From assembly GCA_910577225.1 (NCBI GenBank), contig CAJTMV010000015.1, positions 1 through 64,000 on the forward strand: a DNA stretch of 64,000 nt. The letters run 5' to 3'. The notes under the pieces were generated by a model. The model did no database searches. It saw nothing but the letters and a program-made list of their open reading frames with translations, and was not told the origin of the DNA. The position numbers and the translations under genes were made by a program. The first letter of the stretch is position 1. Every line of letters starts with the position of its first letter. This document shows, piece by piece, positions 42,717 through 52,123 of this stretch. The DNA comes from an uncultured Eubacterium sp. Lineage in GTDB: Bacteria; Bacillota; Clostridia; Lachnospirales; Lachnospiraceae.

Positions 42717-44173
42717 AACTGAACCGAATATTTGGAAAAGGCGCCATTTTATCACACATGCTCGGCGTTGGCTACAGCGCAGGGGTAACCATAACGCCGA
42801 TGTTTGTCGTTATCGGCAATGTGCTGCTGATGGGGAAGGTGCTGGGATTTGACAGAGCAGGATACGCGGAACGCGAACTGTTTTCTGCGACACTGCTTTA
42901 TTGTTTCATTTTTTCACTGCTGACGACTTCGCCGTTTCATGCGGTACTTTCCAGATATATGTCAGATGTCATATACGAGGAACGGTTTGAAGATATACTG
43001 CCGTGCTTTTATACGGGGCTGGTTATGAATGTGTTTGTCAGCGCTCTTTTGGGAATCCCGTTTTGTATATGGGAATATCTGAACGGGTACGTAAATATCT
43101 TGTATGTGTTTACCGGATTTCTTGGATATATGTCGCTTGTGCTTGTTTTCTATTCGATGCTGTATCTGTCGATCTGTAAAGATTATGCAAAAATTTCTCT
43201 GTATTTTTTGTTTGGGATGGCAGAGGCGTTTGTATTGTCTTTGCTGTTTGCATGGATCTTGCAGATGCGTGTGCCGTCTGCCATGCTTCTGGCTCTGGTC
43301 ATCGGATTTTTTACGACTGCCTGTCTGGAGCTGGCGGCAGTCAGATATTATTTCAGGAAAAACAGCGGACGATACCGGGCGGTATTTTCTTATTTTAAGA
43401 AATATACGTCGTTAATCATTACAAATTTCTGCTATGCGTTAGGGTTGTATATTCATAATTTTATTTTTTGGCATACAGATCTTCGTATGGTTGTCGCGAA
43501 TAGCTTTGTGTGTGCGCCTCCTTATGATATGGCTGCCTGTATCGCGATGTTTACCAATATATCTGCAACCGTTATTTTCATCGCACGGGTAGAGATGAAC
43601 TTTCATGAAAAGTATAAAGCGTATTCTGAAGCGGTCATCGGCGGGCGCAGGGCAGATATCAAAAACTGCCAGAACCGGATGTTTCGTCAGCTGGCGCAGG
43701 AGCTTTTAAGTCTGGTGCGCATGCAGTTTATCCTTACGGTGACAATATTTTTACTTTGTGAGATATTCCTGCCGCAATATGGCATTTCGGCTCTGGTGAT
43801 GCGTATCTATCCGTGTCTTGCAGCTGGATATTTTATTTTGTTCCTGATGTATGCAGAAATTATATTTTTATATTATTTTAATGATAATCTGGGAGCAATG
43901 CTTACCGCGATCAGCTTTGTGATTTCCACCGGAGTACTGAGCTACGGTGCGTCCGGACTGGAGCAGCACTGGTATGGCATAGGTGTCGCAGCGGGAGCGT
44001 TTATTGGATGGACGGTGGCGTATGCCAGATTAAAGTGGGTGGAAAAGCATATGGATGCGCATATATTTTGCCGGGGCACGATGATTCCGATCTGTCTGGG
44101 CGTACCGGAATCTTCAAAAGTGTATGATGTGCGTACAGCATCGGAAAGCGGGGTGGAGAAACAGCATGACTGA
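42698..44173 (+). CDS. pelG: Pel-type exopolysaccharide transporter PelG
   Basis: This 491-residue protein has about 12 helices and the PelG pattern (AGIGLKLNRIF, GVGYSAGVTITPMFVVIGNVLLM, MSDVIYEERFEDILP, SNSFVCAPPYDMAACIAMFTNIS-like core). PelG is a MOP-superfamily flippase that works with PelD, PelE and PelF. It starts at ATG 42698 after GGAG within the end of pelF. Confidence 0.93.
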   Translation: MAGIGLKLNRIFGKGAILSHMLGVGYSAGVTITPMFVVIGNVLLMGKVLGFDRAGYAERELFSATLLYCFIFSLLTTSPFHAVLSRYMSDVIYEERFEDILPCFYTGLVMNVFVSALLGIPFCIWEYLNGYVNILYVFTGFLGYMSLVLVFYSMLYLSICKDYAKISLYFLFGMAEAFVLSLLFAWILQMRVPSAMLLALVIGFFTTACLELAAVRYYFRKNSGRYRAVFSYFKKYTSLIITNFCYALGLYIHNFIFWHTDLRMVVANSFVCAPPYDMAACIAMFTNISATVIFIARVEMNFHEKYKAYSEAVIGGRRADIKNCQNRMFRQLAQELLSLVRMQFILTVTIFLLCEIFLPQYGISALVMRIYPCLAAGYFILFLMYAEIIFLYYFNDNLGAMLTAISFVISTGVLSYGASGLEQHWYGIGVAAGAFIGWTVAYARLKWVEKHMDAHIFCRGTMIPICLGVPESSKVYDVRTASESGVEKQHD

Positions 44174-44555
44174 TATATTGCAGCTGGCAGTGGTCGGCAT
44201 GGGACTGATACTGTTTGTTATGGTCTTCGTATCGCTGGTCTGGCAGAAAATTACAGAGGGAATCGGCCTGCTGTGGTTCTTATTAGGCGGCGTACTGATT
44301 CTGACCGGAACGGCGCCCGGACTAAACGACTGGATACATGTGGTGCCAAAGGAAGCGGCGCCTGCGCTTCTTCTGATTGCCGCGGTGCTGATAACGGCTT
44401 TGTTTTATATCAGCAGTCTGGTCTCCCAGCTGCTGCGGAAAAATCAGGAGCTGGCGATGCATGTGTCTTTGCTGAATCAGGAAAATGAAAGTATGTTGTA
44501 TGAATTAAGAGAGCTGAGGGAATACCAGAAAGATGAAAATACTGTTTGTCGTTAA
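44166..44555 (+). CDS. DUF2304-like small membrane protein
   Basis: This 129-residue protein has three hydrophobic helices and a C-terminal coiled-coil tail (LLRKNQELAMHVSLLNQENESMLYELRELREYQ). That layout is typical of DUF2304 proteins, which sit beside glycosyltransferases in polysaccharide loci and may assist them. ATG 44166 has GGAG upstream and overlaps the end of pelG; its 3' end overlaps the next gene by 23 bases. Confidence 0.7.
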   Translation: MTDILQLAVVGMGLILFVMVFVSLVWQKITEGIGLLWFLLGGVLILTGTAPGLNDWIHVVPKEAAPALLLIAAVLITALFYISSLVSQLLRKNQELAMHVSLLNQENESMLYELRELREYQKDENTVCR

Positions 44556-45747
44556 TACGCTTGGACGTGCCGGAGCAGAGACGGCCTTGCTGGAGCTGCT
44601 TGACAGTCTGCAGCAGAAAGAATATCAGATATCCTTGTATGTGATGCTGGGTCAGGGAGAACTTGCGGACAGACTGCCGAAAAATGTCAGATTATTAAAT
44701 AAGCATTATACAAATTGCTCCGTTCATACGGCAAAGGGAAGAATCCTGCTGGCGAAAACGGTGCTGGTCAGCTTTTTTAGAAATGGCAGACTGCTGCAAA
44801 AAGCCGGCGTTTTCATAAAAAATATGATGGAAATGATCAAAAAGCGGCAGATACAGACTGACAAGCTCTGCTGGAGCATTGTCGCGCAGGGAGCGGAAAT
44901 ACCGGACGAGACCTATGATCTGGCAGTCGCTTATCTGGAAGGCGCATCTACGTATTTTACTTCTGCATCTGTCAAAGCCGCAAAAAAAGCTGCGTTTTTG
45001 CATATCGATTATGCCAGGGCCGGTTATACGAGAGCGATGGACCGCGGGTGTTACGAGGCGTTCGACCGCATTTTTGCGGTGTCTGACGAGGTACGGGACC
45101 GGTTTTTGGAAATGTATCCGGAGTATGGCGATCGGCTGTATGTGTTTCACAATCTGGTGAATCAGAAAAAAATCCGGATGCTGGCAAAAGAGAGCGGGGG
45201 CTTTCCGGAAGATTTTAACGGCTATCGTATACTGACTGTCGGAAGATTAACCAGGCAGAAGGCATATGACCTTGCGCTCCGTGCGCTGTACCTGCTAAAA
45301 CAGGAAGGACTTGCCGTGCGCTGGTATGTGCTGGGAGAGGGAGATCAGCGAAGTTCTTTGGAAAAACAACGCGCGTCGTTAAAATTAAAAGACGACTTTG
45401 TTTTTTGCGGAGCAGTGGAGAATCCGTATCCCTATTACAGGCAGTGTGATTTATACGTGCATGCAACGCGGTACGAAGGCAAGAGCATTGCGATTCAGGA
45501 GGCGCAGACGCTTGGCTGCGCGATACTGGCATCTGACTGCAGCGGCAATCGCGAACAGATCGAAGACGGCGTCGACGGCAGATTCTGTCCGCTTACGCCG
45601 GAAGGTATCGCGGCTGGCATCCGGGAGCTGTTAAACGAGAAAGAGCTGAGAATACGACTTGGAAAAGCGGCCGCAAAACGAACCATGCACGATAAGCAGG
45701 ATCTGGCACAGCTGCTGGAATTACTATCACCGTCAGTGTTCCTCTGA
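44533..45747 (+). CDS. GT4 family glycosyltransferase
   Basis: This 404-residue GT-B enzyme starts MKILFVVNTLGRAGAETALL and has HIDYAR, ILTVGRLTRQKAYDLALRAL, and the donor-site stretch EGKSIAIQEAQTLGCAILASDCSGNREQI. It probably adds a sugar to a lipid-linked or polymer acceptor in the exopolysaccharide pathway. The substrate cannot be read from sequence. Confidence 0.92.
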   Translation: MKILFVVNTLGRAGAETALLELLDSLQQKEYQISLYVMLGQGELADRLPKNVRLLNKHYTNCSVHTAKGRILLAKTVLVSFFRNGRLLQKAGVFIKNMMEMIKKRQIQTDKLCWSIVAQGAEIPDETYDLAVAYLEGASTYFTSASVKAAKKAAFLHIDYARAGYTRAMDRGCYEAFDRIFAVSDEVRDRFLEMYPEYGDRLYVFHNLVNQKKIRMLAKESGGFPEDFNGYRILTVGRLTRQKAYDLALRALYLLKQEGLAVRWYVLGEGDQRSSLEKQRASLKLKDDFVFCGAVENPYPYYRQCDLYVHATRYEGKSIAIQEAQTLGCAILASDCSGNREQIEDGVDGRFCPLTPEGIAAGIRELLNEKELRIRLGKAAAKRTMHDKQDLAQLLELLSPSVFL

Positions 45748-45784
45748 TCGTACGCGTGGCTGGGCAAACGGGGAGAGGTATGTT

Positions 45785-46606
45785 ATGGGAAAAAGAGCGG
45801 ACAAGGAAGTGCTGATTATTATACCGGCATATAATGAAGAAAAAAATATACGGAAAGTACTGGAAGATCTGCAGCAGAGGGATATTCAGAGTCTGGCGGA
45901 TGTGCTTGTGATGAACGACGCTTCCGCGGATGAGACAAACTGGATCGTAAAACGAAGCAGCTTTCCGCATAAACTGGTAACGCACGTATTTAATCTCGGA
46001 TATGGCAGTGCGCTGCAGCTCGGGTATAAATATGCAATTCGACGGGGGTATCGATATGTCATTCAGATGGATGCCGACGGGCAGCATGACGTATGTAATA
46101 TCCCTAAAATATACGAGGCGCTGACATCGGCGGACGAACAGGGAAAAACGCCGGATATCGTGCTTTGCTCCCGCTATATGGAAGGCAGCGGCATTTATCA
46201 GACAACGGTTGTAAAAAGGCTGGCGCATGGCCTGTTTCAGCGTATGATCCGGCTGTTTTCAGGCAGGTGGATTACAGATACGACGACTGGTCTGCAGGGA
46301 CTGAACTGGAGCGCGGTGTTGTATTATTCCAAATACGGCCATTTTGACGATCAGTATCCGGATGCGAATATGATACTTCAGATGCTGCTGCTTGGATTTC
46401 GGGTGAAGGAAATTCCGGCGGTGATGCATCCGCGTGTGACAGGCAAAAGCATGCATTCGGGATATAAGCCGTTTGTGTATATGTTTCGGATGTTTTTTAG
46501 TATGATAGCCATATATGTAAGGGTTCGCATGCTTCGGCTGAATACGGGAGGCTGCAGCGTCGGCGAGTTCTACGACCGTAACAACAGCGGAGGGACGCGG
46601 CAGTGA
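45785..46606 (+). CDS. GT2 family glycosyltransferase (dolichyl-phosphate mannosyltransferase-like)
   Basis: This 273-residue GT-A enzyme has VLIIIPAYNEEKNI, VLVMNDASADET, QMDADGQHDV (DxD metal site) and CSRYMEGSG. It belongs to the polyprenyl-phosphate sugar transferase type but lacks C-terminal membrane helices apart from a short hydrophobic stretch. The start is ATG 45785, preceded by GAGAGG; an upstream in-frame ATG at 45659 would overlap the previous gene by about 90 bases. Confidence 0.92.
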   Translation: MGKRADKEVLIIIPAYNEEKNIRKVLEDLQQRDIQSLADVLVMNDASADETNWIVKRSSFPHKLVTHVFNLGYGSALQLGYKYAIRRGYRYVIQMDADGQHDVCNIPKIYEALTSADEQGKTPDIVLCSRYMEGSGIYQTTVVKRLAHGLFQRMIRLFSGRWITDTTTGLQGLNWSAVLYYSKYGHFDDQYPDANMILQMLLLGFRVKEIPAVMHPRVTGKSMHSGYKPFVYMFRMFFSMIAIYVRVRMLRLNTGGCSVGEFYDRNNSGGTRQ

Positions 46607-47892
46607 CTGGTTTTGGAAATAAAGGGAAATGGAGATTTCAGAGGGTACGGCTGACAGAAAGTACGGATCAGCTGATTAATCCGTCCTGCGGCTGGTGCCG
46701 GATTTATACGGTTTCGCCAGATCAGCCTGTCGACCTGGAGGAATTGTACTGGAGTCTCAGGGAGAATGAGACACTGGTACAGGTAATGATTTTAATCGGT
46801 GCATATAAAAATCAGCAGTTTTCGCAGCAGGCGCTGCTGCGGCTGGAACAATTGTTTCGTTTTTTTGCAGATCATAAAAAAGAGATGATTGTACGTTTCG
46901 CTTACGACAATATCGGCCAGGGCCTGCTGGCAGAGCCGGAACAGTTTGCGCAGGTATTGACGCATATGAAACAGACAGGGCCGCTTCTGCGGTTATTTGC
47001 GGAAGATATTCTGGTTTTGCAGGGATTGTTTGTGGGCAGCTGGGGAGAAATGCACAGTTCCCGTTATTTGTCCAAAGAGAAGCTGATCACGCTGTCTGCA
47101 ACGCTTCGGGAAACCATAGGGAAAAAGATACCGATTGCAGTACGCACACCGCGGCAGTGGCGTCTGCTGCATCTTCAGGATACCATATTACAGGATACAG
47201 ATATGTGCATGTTTAATGACGGGATGTTTGGTTCCGCATCAGATCTTGGAACGTACGGGGTAAAAAACAGAAAAGACGCAGACTGGGAAGAGAGCTGGAA
47301 CAGGGAAGACGAGCTGGCATTTATCGGGCAGATACATAAGCATCTGCCGTATGGCGGCGAGGCAGTAGGGAAAAAAGACGAAGGAAGTCTGAAAAACGCA
47401 GTCCGCCAGATGCGCCAGACGCATGTAAGATATCTCAACGCCGTGCATGATCAGGCGTGTATGGAACGCTGGAAACAGGAAATCTGCAAAGAAAAAGGAA
47501 TCTGGAAAGGGAGGAACGGCCTTGACTATATCAGTGCGCATCTGGGTATCCGTCCGGTGATACGGAAAGTCTCAGGACGGGTACAGGACGGTCTGCATCT
47601 GGACATCGAGATAGAAAATACAGGGTTTGCAGGTCTTTTGGAAGAAGCGGAGCTGGTCATATCGGCAGAAGCAGAAGGCAGGCAGAGTCAGTCGATCTGC
47701 CTGCCGCTGCTTCCGCAGGATTTTATGCCGGGGATGCGCTGCAAAAAGAACTGTCAGTTCGCAAAAGAAATGGAAAGCGGCCGGTATCGTGTCTGCGTAC
47801 AAATGCGCAGAAAACGGGACCGGCGACAGATCTGTATGGCGAACGAACCAGATCATGTCAAAGTACTGGCCGGTTTATTTTACAATTTGTAA
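46603..47892 (+). CDS. DUF4832-like protein, cytoplasmic paralogue
   Basis: This 429-residue protein lacks a signal peptide and starts at GTG 46603, overlapping the GT2 gene by four bases. It has the DUF4832/DUF4874 pattern NPSCGWCRIYTV, HSSRYL, VRTPRQWRLL and FNDGMFGSASDLGTYG, a barrel with glycoside-hydrolase-like features. The C-terminal about 100 residues form a beta domain. It is a paralogue of the convergent gene downstream, and their 3' ends overlap by 18 bases. Confidence 0.8.
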   Translation: MTGFGNKGKWRFQRVRLTESTDQLINPSCGWCRIYTVSPDQPVDLEELYWSLRENETLVQVMILIGAYKNQQFSQQALLRLEQLFRFFADHKKEMIVRFAYDNIGQGLLAEPEQFAQVLTHMKQTGPLLRLFAEDILVLQGLFVGSWGEMHSSRYLSKEKLITLSATLRETIGKKIPIAVRTPRQWRLLHLQDTILQDTDMCMFNDGMFGSASDLGTYGVKNRKDADWEESWNREDELAFIGQIHKHLPYGGEAVGKKDEGSLKNAVRQMRQTHVRYLNAVHDQACMERWKQEICKEKGIWKGRNGLDYISAHLGIRPVIRKVSGRVQDGLHLDIEIENTGFAGLLEEAELVISAEAEGRQSQSICLPLLPQDFMPGMRCKKNCQFAKEMESGRYRVCVQMRRKRDRRQICMANEPDHVKVLAGLFYNL

Positions 47893-49326
47893 CGTAGCGA
47901 TCGGATATCCAAAGGTATGATCGGCCTGCAGTGTATTGGCAAGCTGGATCTGTCTGTGCGAAACCGGATCGGTCAGCCGCAGCCAGACGGTATAATTACC
48001 GGGAGCATAATCGCGGCCGTTTATGGGAACGGAGACGGTTGTTTCCGAACCGGCCAGCCAGTGTCTGGTATCCGTGTCCAGTGGAAACGTCTGAGATTCG
48101 CCGGTCTGCGTATGGAGGAAAATCAGCTCCGCCGTTAATGCGCGATAACAGCTGGAAAATCCGCGATTGGCGACGGTCAGCTTCAAAACAGCCGGACCCT
48201 TTTGGGAGCGGTCGTACGTCAGGCTGGAATCGGTTATGGTAAATCGGTATCCAAGATGTCTTCCGATATAGTCCAACCCGTTCATGCCCTGAAAACAGTC
48301 GTCGCCATCGTAAGAAGCCAGCTCCCATTTCTGCAAAACGGCTTTGTCATGTTCTTTGCTTAAATAAGAGACATGCATATCACGCAGGGTACGAACAGCC
48401 GCGTCAAAGTCATTGTAAGGATTATCCATAACGACTTCGCCGCCGTTCGGAACCCAGTCGCACAAAGCGTTCTGAAATGCCAGTTCTTCGGCGCGGGCGC
48501 CTTTTACCGTAAAGTCGGACGCGGCCTTTGCAGCAGGCAGTACGTCGTGCCGGGACGATCCGTAAGTGCCAAGATCGGTTGCGGAGCCCAGCATACCGTC
48601 GTTAAACAGGCCGAATCCGGACGCGGGAGCAGACAGCGGTTCAAAGCTCTGCGCAATCGTACGCCAGTGCTGCGGCGTGCGTACGGACAGATACACCGAT
48701 GGATCTGTGACATCCGAAAGACGCTGTGCCAGCATACGGACAGAAGCATCGGTCAGATGTACGGAGCCATGCATTTCCCCGTAATTACCGACAAAAATGC
48801 CCTGCATCAGATAAACGGAGCTGGTATGGCGGTTGACGACGGCGGCGGTCTGATTCATATGATTCAGGATGGTCTGCACAGACTGCGGTTCTGTCAGTGC
48901 CGCATGGCCGTTCCAGTCGTACAAAAAGCGGACAATCAGCTGATGTAGGGACTGCTCCCAGCTGGATAGAATCTGTTCGAGCTGGGACAGGGCCGTGTCA
49001 GATAATTCGCCGGAAACATAATTTTGAAGATTGATTTCCAGTAACGCGAGCTGACAGCCGGCGGAGTCTTTCTTATGTCTGTCGATGGTTTCCGCGGAGA
49101 TGGGAATGTGGTCAGATAGCGTATATCCATACATCTGATACCATCCGCAGTAGGGATTGTCAAGCGCGTCTGCAGTTTCTTCGTATGCAGCCGGGGCATA
49201 GGTGAATACGTAATGATTTGCGTTGTAACAGGCAGCCAGAATGATCAGGCCGCTTGTAATGAGTGAAAGACCGGACAAAAGAACTGTCGGTATCAGTATG
49301 TTTTTTTTGATTTGTATATGCATCAT
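47875..49326 (-). CDS. DUF4832-like protein, membrane-anchored paralogue
   Basis: This 483-residue protein has an N-terminal anchor (NILIPTVLLSGLSLITSGLIILAACY in pattern) and so sits outside the cell. The same domain as its neighbour follows (NPYCGWYQMYG, YLMQGIFVGNYGEMHGS, VRTPQHWRTI, FNDGMLGSATDLGTYG) with a C-terminal Ig-like beta domain. Such proteins are found in exopolysaccharide loci and may cleave or bind the polymer. It is convergent with its paralogue and has its own start region next to the nucleotidyltransferase gene. Confidence 0.82.
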   Translation of the reverse strand: MMHIQIKKNILIPTVLLSGLSLITSGLIILAACYNANHYVFTYAPAAYEETADALDNPYCGWYQMYGYTLSDHIPISAETIDRHKKDSAGCQLALLEINLQNYVSGELSDTALSQLEQILSSWEQSLHQLIVRFLYDWNGHAALTEPQSVQTILNHMNQTAAVVNRHTSSVYLMQGIFVGNYGEMHGSVHLTDASVRMLAQRLSDVTDPSVYLSVRTPQHWRTIAQSFEPLSAPASGFGLFNDGMLGSATDLGTYGSSRHDVLPAAKAASDFTVKGARAEELAFQNALCDWVPNGGEVVMDNPYNDFDAAVRTLRDMHVSYLSKEHDKAVLQKWELASYDGDDCFQGMNGLDYIGRHLGYRFTITDSSLTYDRSQKGPAVLKLTVANRGFSSCYRALTAELIFLHTQTGESQTFPLDTDTRHWLAGSETTVSVPINGRDYAPGNYTVWLRLTDPVSHRQIQLANTLQADHTFGYPIATLQIVK

Positions 49327-49450
49327 ATCGTCCTTTCTGTGTCTGTGCGGTATGCTGCGGCAGTGCCGTCAATCATCATAACACAGATCGAAGGGAAAAA
49401 GCAATGGATGAAGCGATGGATAAAACAGGAAATGAAAAGAAGGTTTGACG

Positions 49451-50680
49451 ATGGCTGTAAGATTAAATAACGAACGAAATAACGAACTAAACAGCGAACT
49501 AAACAAAGAAGAAGAAAGTTTATTCGTGCTGCTGCGTACGGCAATGGGACAAAAAAATCCGGACAAAGCAGCGGACTGCAGCTGGGAAAAGCTGCTGGAT
49601 CTGGCCAGGGCGCATGCCGTGTCTGCCATGCTGTACGATGTACTGGAACGCCAGCCGCATTTGCCGGAATTTGTAAAAGAGTGTGTGCAGAAGGATGCGC
49701 AGAGTACGGTGCTGTCCGGTTACCGTCTGTTGTTTTTAACCGCGTATCTGACCGAATCTTTAAAAAAACACGGAATTACGGCAGTCACATTAAAAGGCGC
49801 TGCCACGGCAGCGTTCTATCCTGTGCCGGAATATCGTAAGTCTGGCGACATCGATCTTTTGATCGTGCGCAGGGCAGACCTGAGACGTGCGGCTGCATGC
49901 TTGCAGGAGGAAGGGTTTCGGCTGCTGCCGGAGCAGCCGGCGCTGCATCATGTGCAGCTTGAGAACAGCGAAGGTATTTCGGTAGAGCTGCATCATTCGC
50001 TGACGGAACCGTTTGAGAATCAGAAGGTAAATGCGTATCTGAACAGGATTTTACCGGAATACGGCCGGCATATTGTGGAAAATCAGACATGGGGGCTTCG
50101 TCTGCTGCAGCCGTCGGATGCGTATCATGCGTTTTACCTGCTTGTGCATATGCTGCAGCACTTTCTGCGGGAAGGCTTCGGATTAAAAAATCTGTGCGAC
50201 TGGACATTGTTCTGGAACAGAGACGTTCCGACTGCAGAAAAAACACGGTTTCAAACGCTGATCAGAGAAAGCGGGACGGCGCAGTTTGTACAAGTCGTTA
50301 CTGCGGTATGCGTAAAGTATCTGGGACTTTCGGGAGAAAAAGCGGCGTTTTTGTCGTATGAGTCTGCGCGGGAAGAGGTTGTCGACGCGTTTTTGCGGGA
50401 TGTGCTGGAAGCAGGCGAGTTCGGCCGGCTGGAAACGGACCGCATGGTTGCGATGCAGGGGACGGGCGTTTTGGCATATGTACAGGTATTTCAGCATCAG
50501 ATGCATCTGAATTATCCGAAGGCGGGGCGTGTATTTGTATGCTGGCCGGTTTTGTGGATACTGACGCTGATACGGTTTTTGTATAATAACCGCAGGCTGC
50601 AACGGGCCCCGGTACGCCGGATTATGAAAAAAGCCGGAAGACGGAGTCAGCTTGTAAAGCAGATGCGTCTGTTTCGCTGA
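49451..50680 (+). CDS. Nucleotidyltransferase family protein (PF14907 type)
   Basis: This 409-residue protein has the NTase motif SGDIDLLIV after LKGAATAAFYP, plus helical regions (FYLLVHMLQHFLREGFGLKNLCDW) typical of PF14907. Members occur with PqqD, HprK-like kinases and lasso or exopolysaccharide genes; the reaction is unknown. The first 25 residues are an Asn/Glu-rich repeat (NNELNSELN). The start is ATG 49451 after AAGAAGG. It ends at a long hairpin terminator. Confidence 0.85.
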   Translation: MAVRLNNERNNELNSELNKEEESLFVLLRTAMGQKNPDKAADCSWEKLLDLARAHAVSAMLYDVLERQPHLPEFVKECVQKDAQSTVLSGYRLLFLTAYLTESLKKHGITAVTLKGAATAAFYPVPEYRKSGDIDLLIVRRADLRRAAACLQEEGFRLLPEQPALHHVQLENSEGISVELHHSLTEPFENQKVNAYLNRILPEYGRHIVENQTWGLRLLQPSDAYHAFYLLVHMLQHFLREGFGLKNLCDWTLFWNRDVPTAEKTRFQTLIRESGTAQFVQVVTAVCVKYLGLSGEKAAFLSYESAREEVVDAFLRDVLEAGEFGRLETDRMVAMQGTGVLAYVQVFQHQMHLNYPKAGRVFVCWPVLWILTLIRFLYNNRRLQRAPVRRIMKKAGRRSQLVKQMRLFR

Positions 50681-50688
50681 CGCCTTTT

Positions 50689-50769
50689 ATCCCTGTGCCT
50701 GTCCGTCATTTTGCCTGGAGCATACATGGCACAGACAGCCGGATCGACGATACGGACGGAAACAGGGAT
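50689..50769. terminator. Long two-step hairpin between convergent genes
   Basis: ATCCCTGT pairs with ACAGGGAT, and inside it GTCCGT pairs with ACGGAC, with a loop of about 45 bases. It separates the nucleotidyltransferase gene from the LacI-type regulator. A weak T tract follows on the plus strand. Confidence 0.6.
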
Positions 50770-50786
50770 TTCTTCGGAGCATGGTT

Positions 50787-51821
50787 TTAAAATTGCTTTA
50801 TGTGAGCGGCGCTTCTACTGTCAGACGATACAAAACGGATGGTAGATTCTCTGGCAATGATGCGGGATTCCAGTTCATACATGCATGGTTCTGCGCCATT
50901 GTTAATCTGCTCGAGCAGGATTTCTACCGATTTTTTTCCGATCTCATCCAAAGGCTGTGCCAGAGCAGTGAGCTTGGGACTGATTTCTCTGGCTAACAGG
51001 GAATTGTCAAAACCGGCGATGGCAATATCCTGCGGAACCGCATAACCAAATTCGCGGAAAGCCGTGATGGCTTCACAGGCGGTGATGTCATCGTTGGCCA
51101 GGTACGCCTCACAATGCAGGCCGGAATCTGCCGCATATTGTTTTACCAGCTGATAGACCATGCTGGCGTTCATATTTTTAGGCGCCGGACATTCGATTAC
51201 GTCGGTCAGAGGAACCTGGCTGGCAGATAAATACTGCTGAAACCCCGCATATTTCATGGCGGAGGTTGATTCTTTGGTGGGACCGATATATCCTATTTTC
51301 TGAAAACCCATGTTCAGAAAGTGTCTGGCGATCTGCTGGCCTCCATGGTAATGGGAGACATATACGCTGCTAAATCCGTCCATTCGCTTGGTGATCATGA
51401 CGGCCGGAACCTGCAGGCGCTGATAGGCAGGCAGACTTTTTTGCGCAGAAACCGGAACGGCAATGATCCCGTCTACTTTTCGCTGGCGCAGCTGGGTGAG
51501 AATATTTTTTTCCTTGTCCAGACTGCGGTGCGTGTTGCAGATAATAATACTATATCCTTCATAAAACGCCTGGTTTTCTATGGATTCTATAATTTCACTG
51601 AAAAAAGGGTAGGCAATTTCCGGAACCAGCAGGCCAATAATGTTCGTACGGTTTCCGGCCAGGCTTTGGGCGATAAGATTGGGTTCATAATCCAGTTCTT
51701 TCACCCAGTGGAGTACTTTTTGACGTGTCTCTGGCCGGACAGAAGGGTGATTGGAAAGAACTCTGGAAACTGTGACCCTGGAAACTCCCGCTTTGTCGGC
51801 AATATCCTGCATACTGACCAC
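50787..51821 (-). CDS. LacI family transcriptional regulator
   Basis: This 344-residue protein has the LacI helix-turn-helix MQDIADKAGVSRVTVSRVLSNHPSVRPETRQKV and a periplasmic-binding-like sensor domain (NIIGLLVPEIAYPFFSEII, GFDNSLLAREISPKLTAL). The start is GTG 51821 because AAAGGAGG is properly spaced. It is the nearest regulator to the PTS/GH36 sugar locus and probably controls it, although two unrelated genes lie between. Confidence 0.93.
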   Translation of the reverse strand: MVSMQDIADKAGVSRVTVSRVLSNHPSVRPETRQKVLHWVKELDYEPNLIAQSLAGNRTNIIGLLVPEIAYPFFSEIIESIENQAFYEGYSIIICNTHRSLDKEKNILTQLRQRKVDGIIAVPVSAQKSLPAYQRLQVPAVMITKRMDGFSSVYVSHYHGGQQIARHFLNMGFQKIGYIGPTKESTSAMKYAGFQQYLSASQVPLTDVIECPAPKNMNASMVYQLVKQYAADSGLHCEAYLANDDITACEAITAFREFGYAVPQDIAIAGFDNSLLAREISPKLTALAQPLDEIGKKSVEILLEQINNGAEPCMYELESRIIARESTIRFVSSDSRSAAHIKQF

Positions 51822-52123
51822 GGCAATCCCTCCTTTCTGTCTTTACAGAATCATGTGGTTCAGATTGATCGAAACAAAAAATGATCGTGAAATGTTACTG
51901 CTATCGTTACTGCGATCATAACTTTACATAAAAATATTTTAGTCCAGACACTCACGATTGTCAAGAATGAAAAGAGCCGCGCTTTTGGACGCGACGGACG
52001 GAAAGGGGGATTTACAATCGTGAAATAAGTAAAAGTGCCCCAGGATGGTCAGATCTTAAATTTTAGTTGCTCAGATGTACGGGTAAGGATATAATAGGAA
52101 TTAGGAAAGGATGTGTTTTTATA
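51822..52123. other. Upstream region of lacI and of the retropepsin pair, 302 bp
   Basis: This non-coding stretch holds a perfect inverted repeat TCACGATTGT (51952-51961) and ACAATCGTGA (52014-52023), and a promoter at 52067-52095. ATGATCG and CGATCAT also occur around 51877-51918. No gene is seen. Confidence 0.6.
52067..52095 (+). promoter_or_regulatory. Promoter for the retropepsin gene pair
   Basis: TTGCTC (52067-52072) and TATAAT (52090-52095) are spaced by 17 bp. This excludes an upstream TTG at 52067 as a start codon, because it is the -35 box. Confidence 0.65.

Noticed and set aside
49785..50246. Minus-strand open frame across the nucleotidyltransferase gene
   Set aside because: It is a shadow of the coding strand, with no ribosome-binding site or family resemblance.
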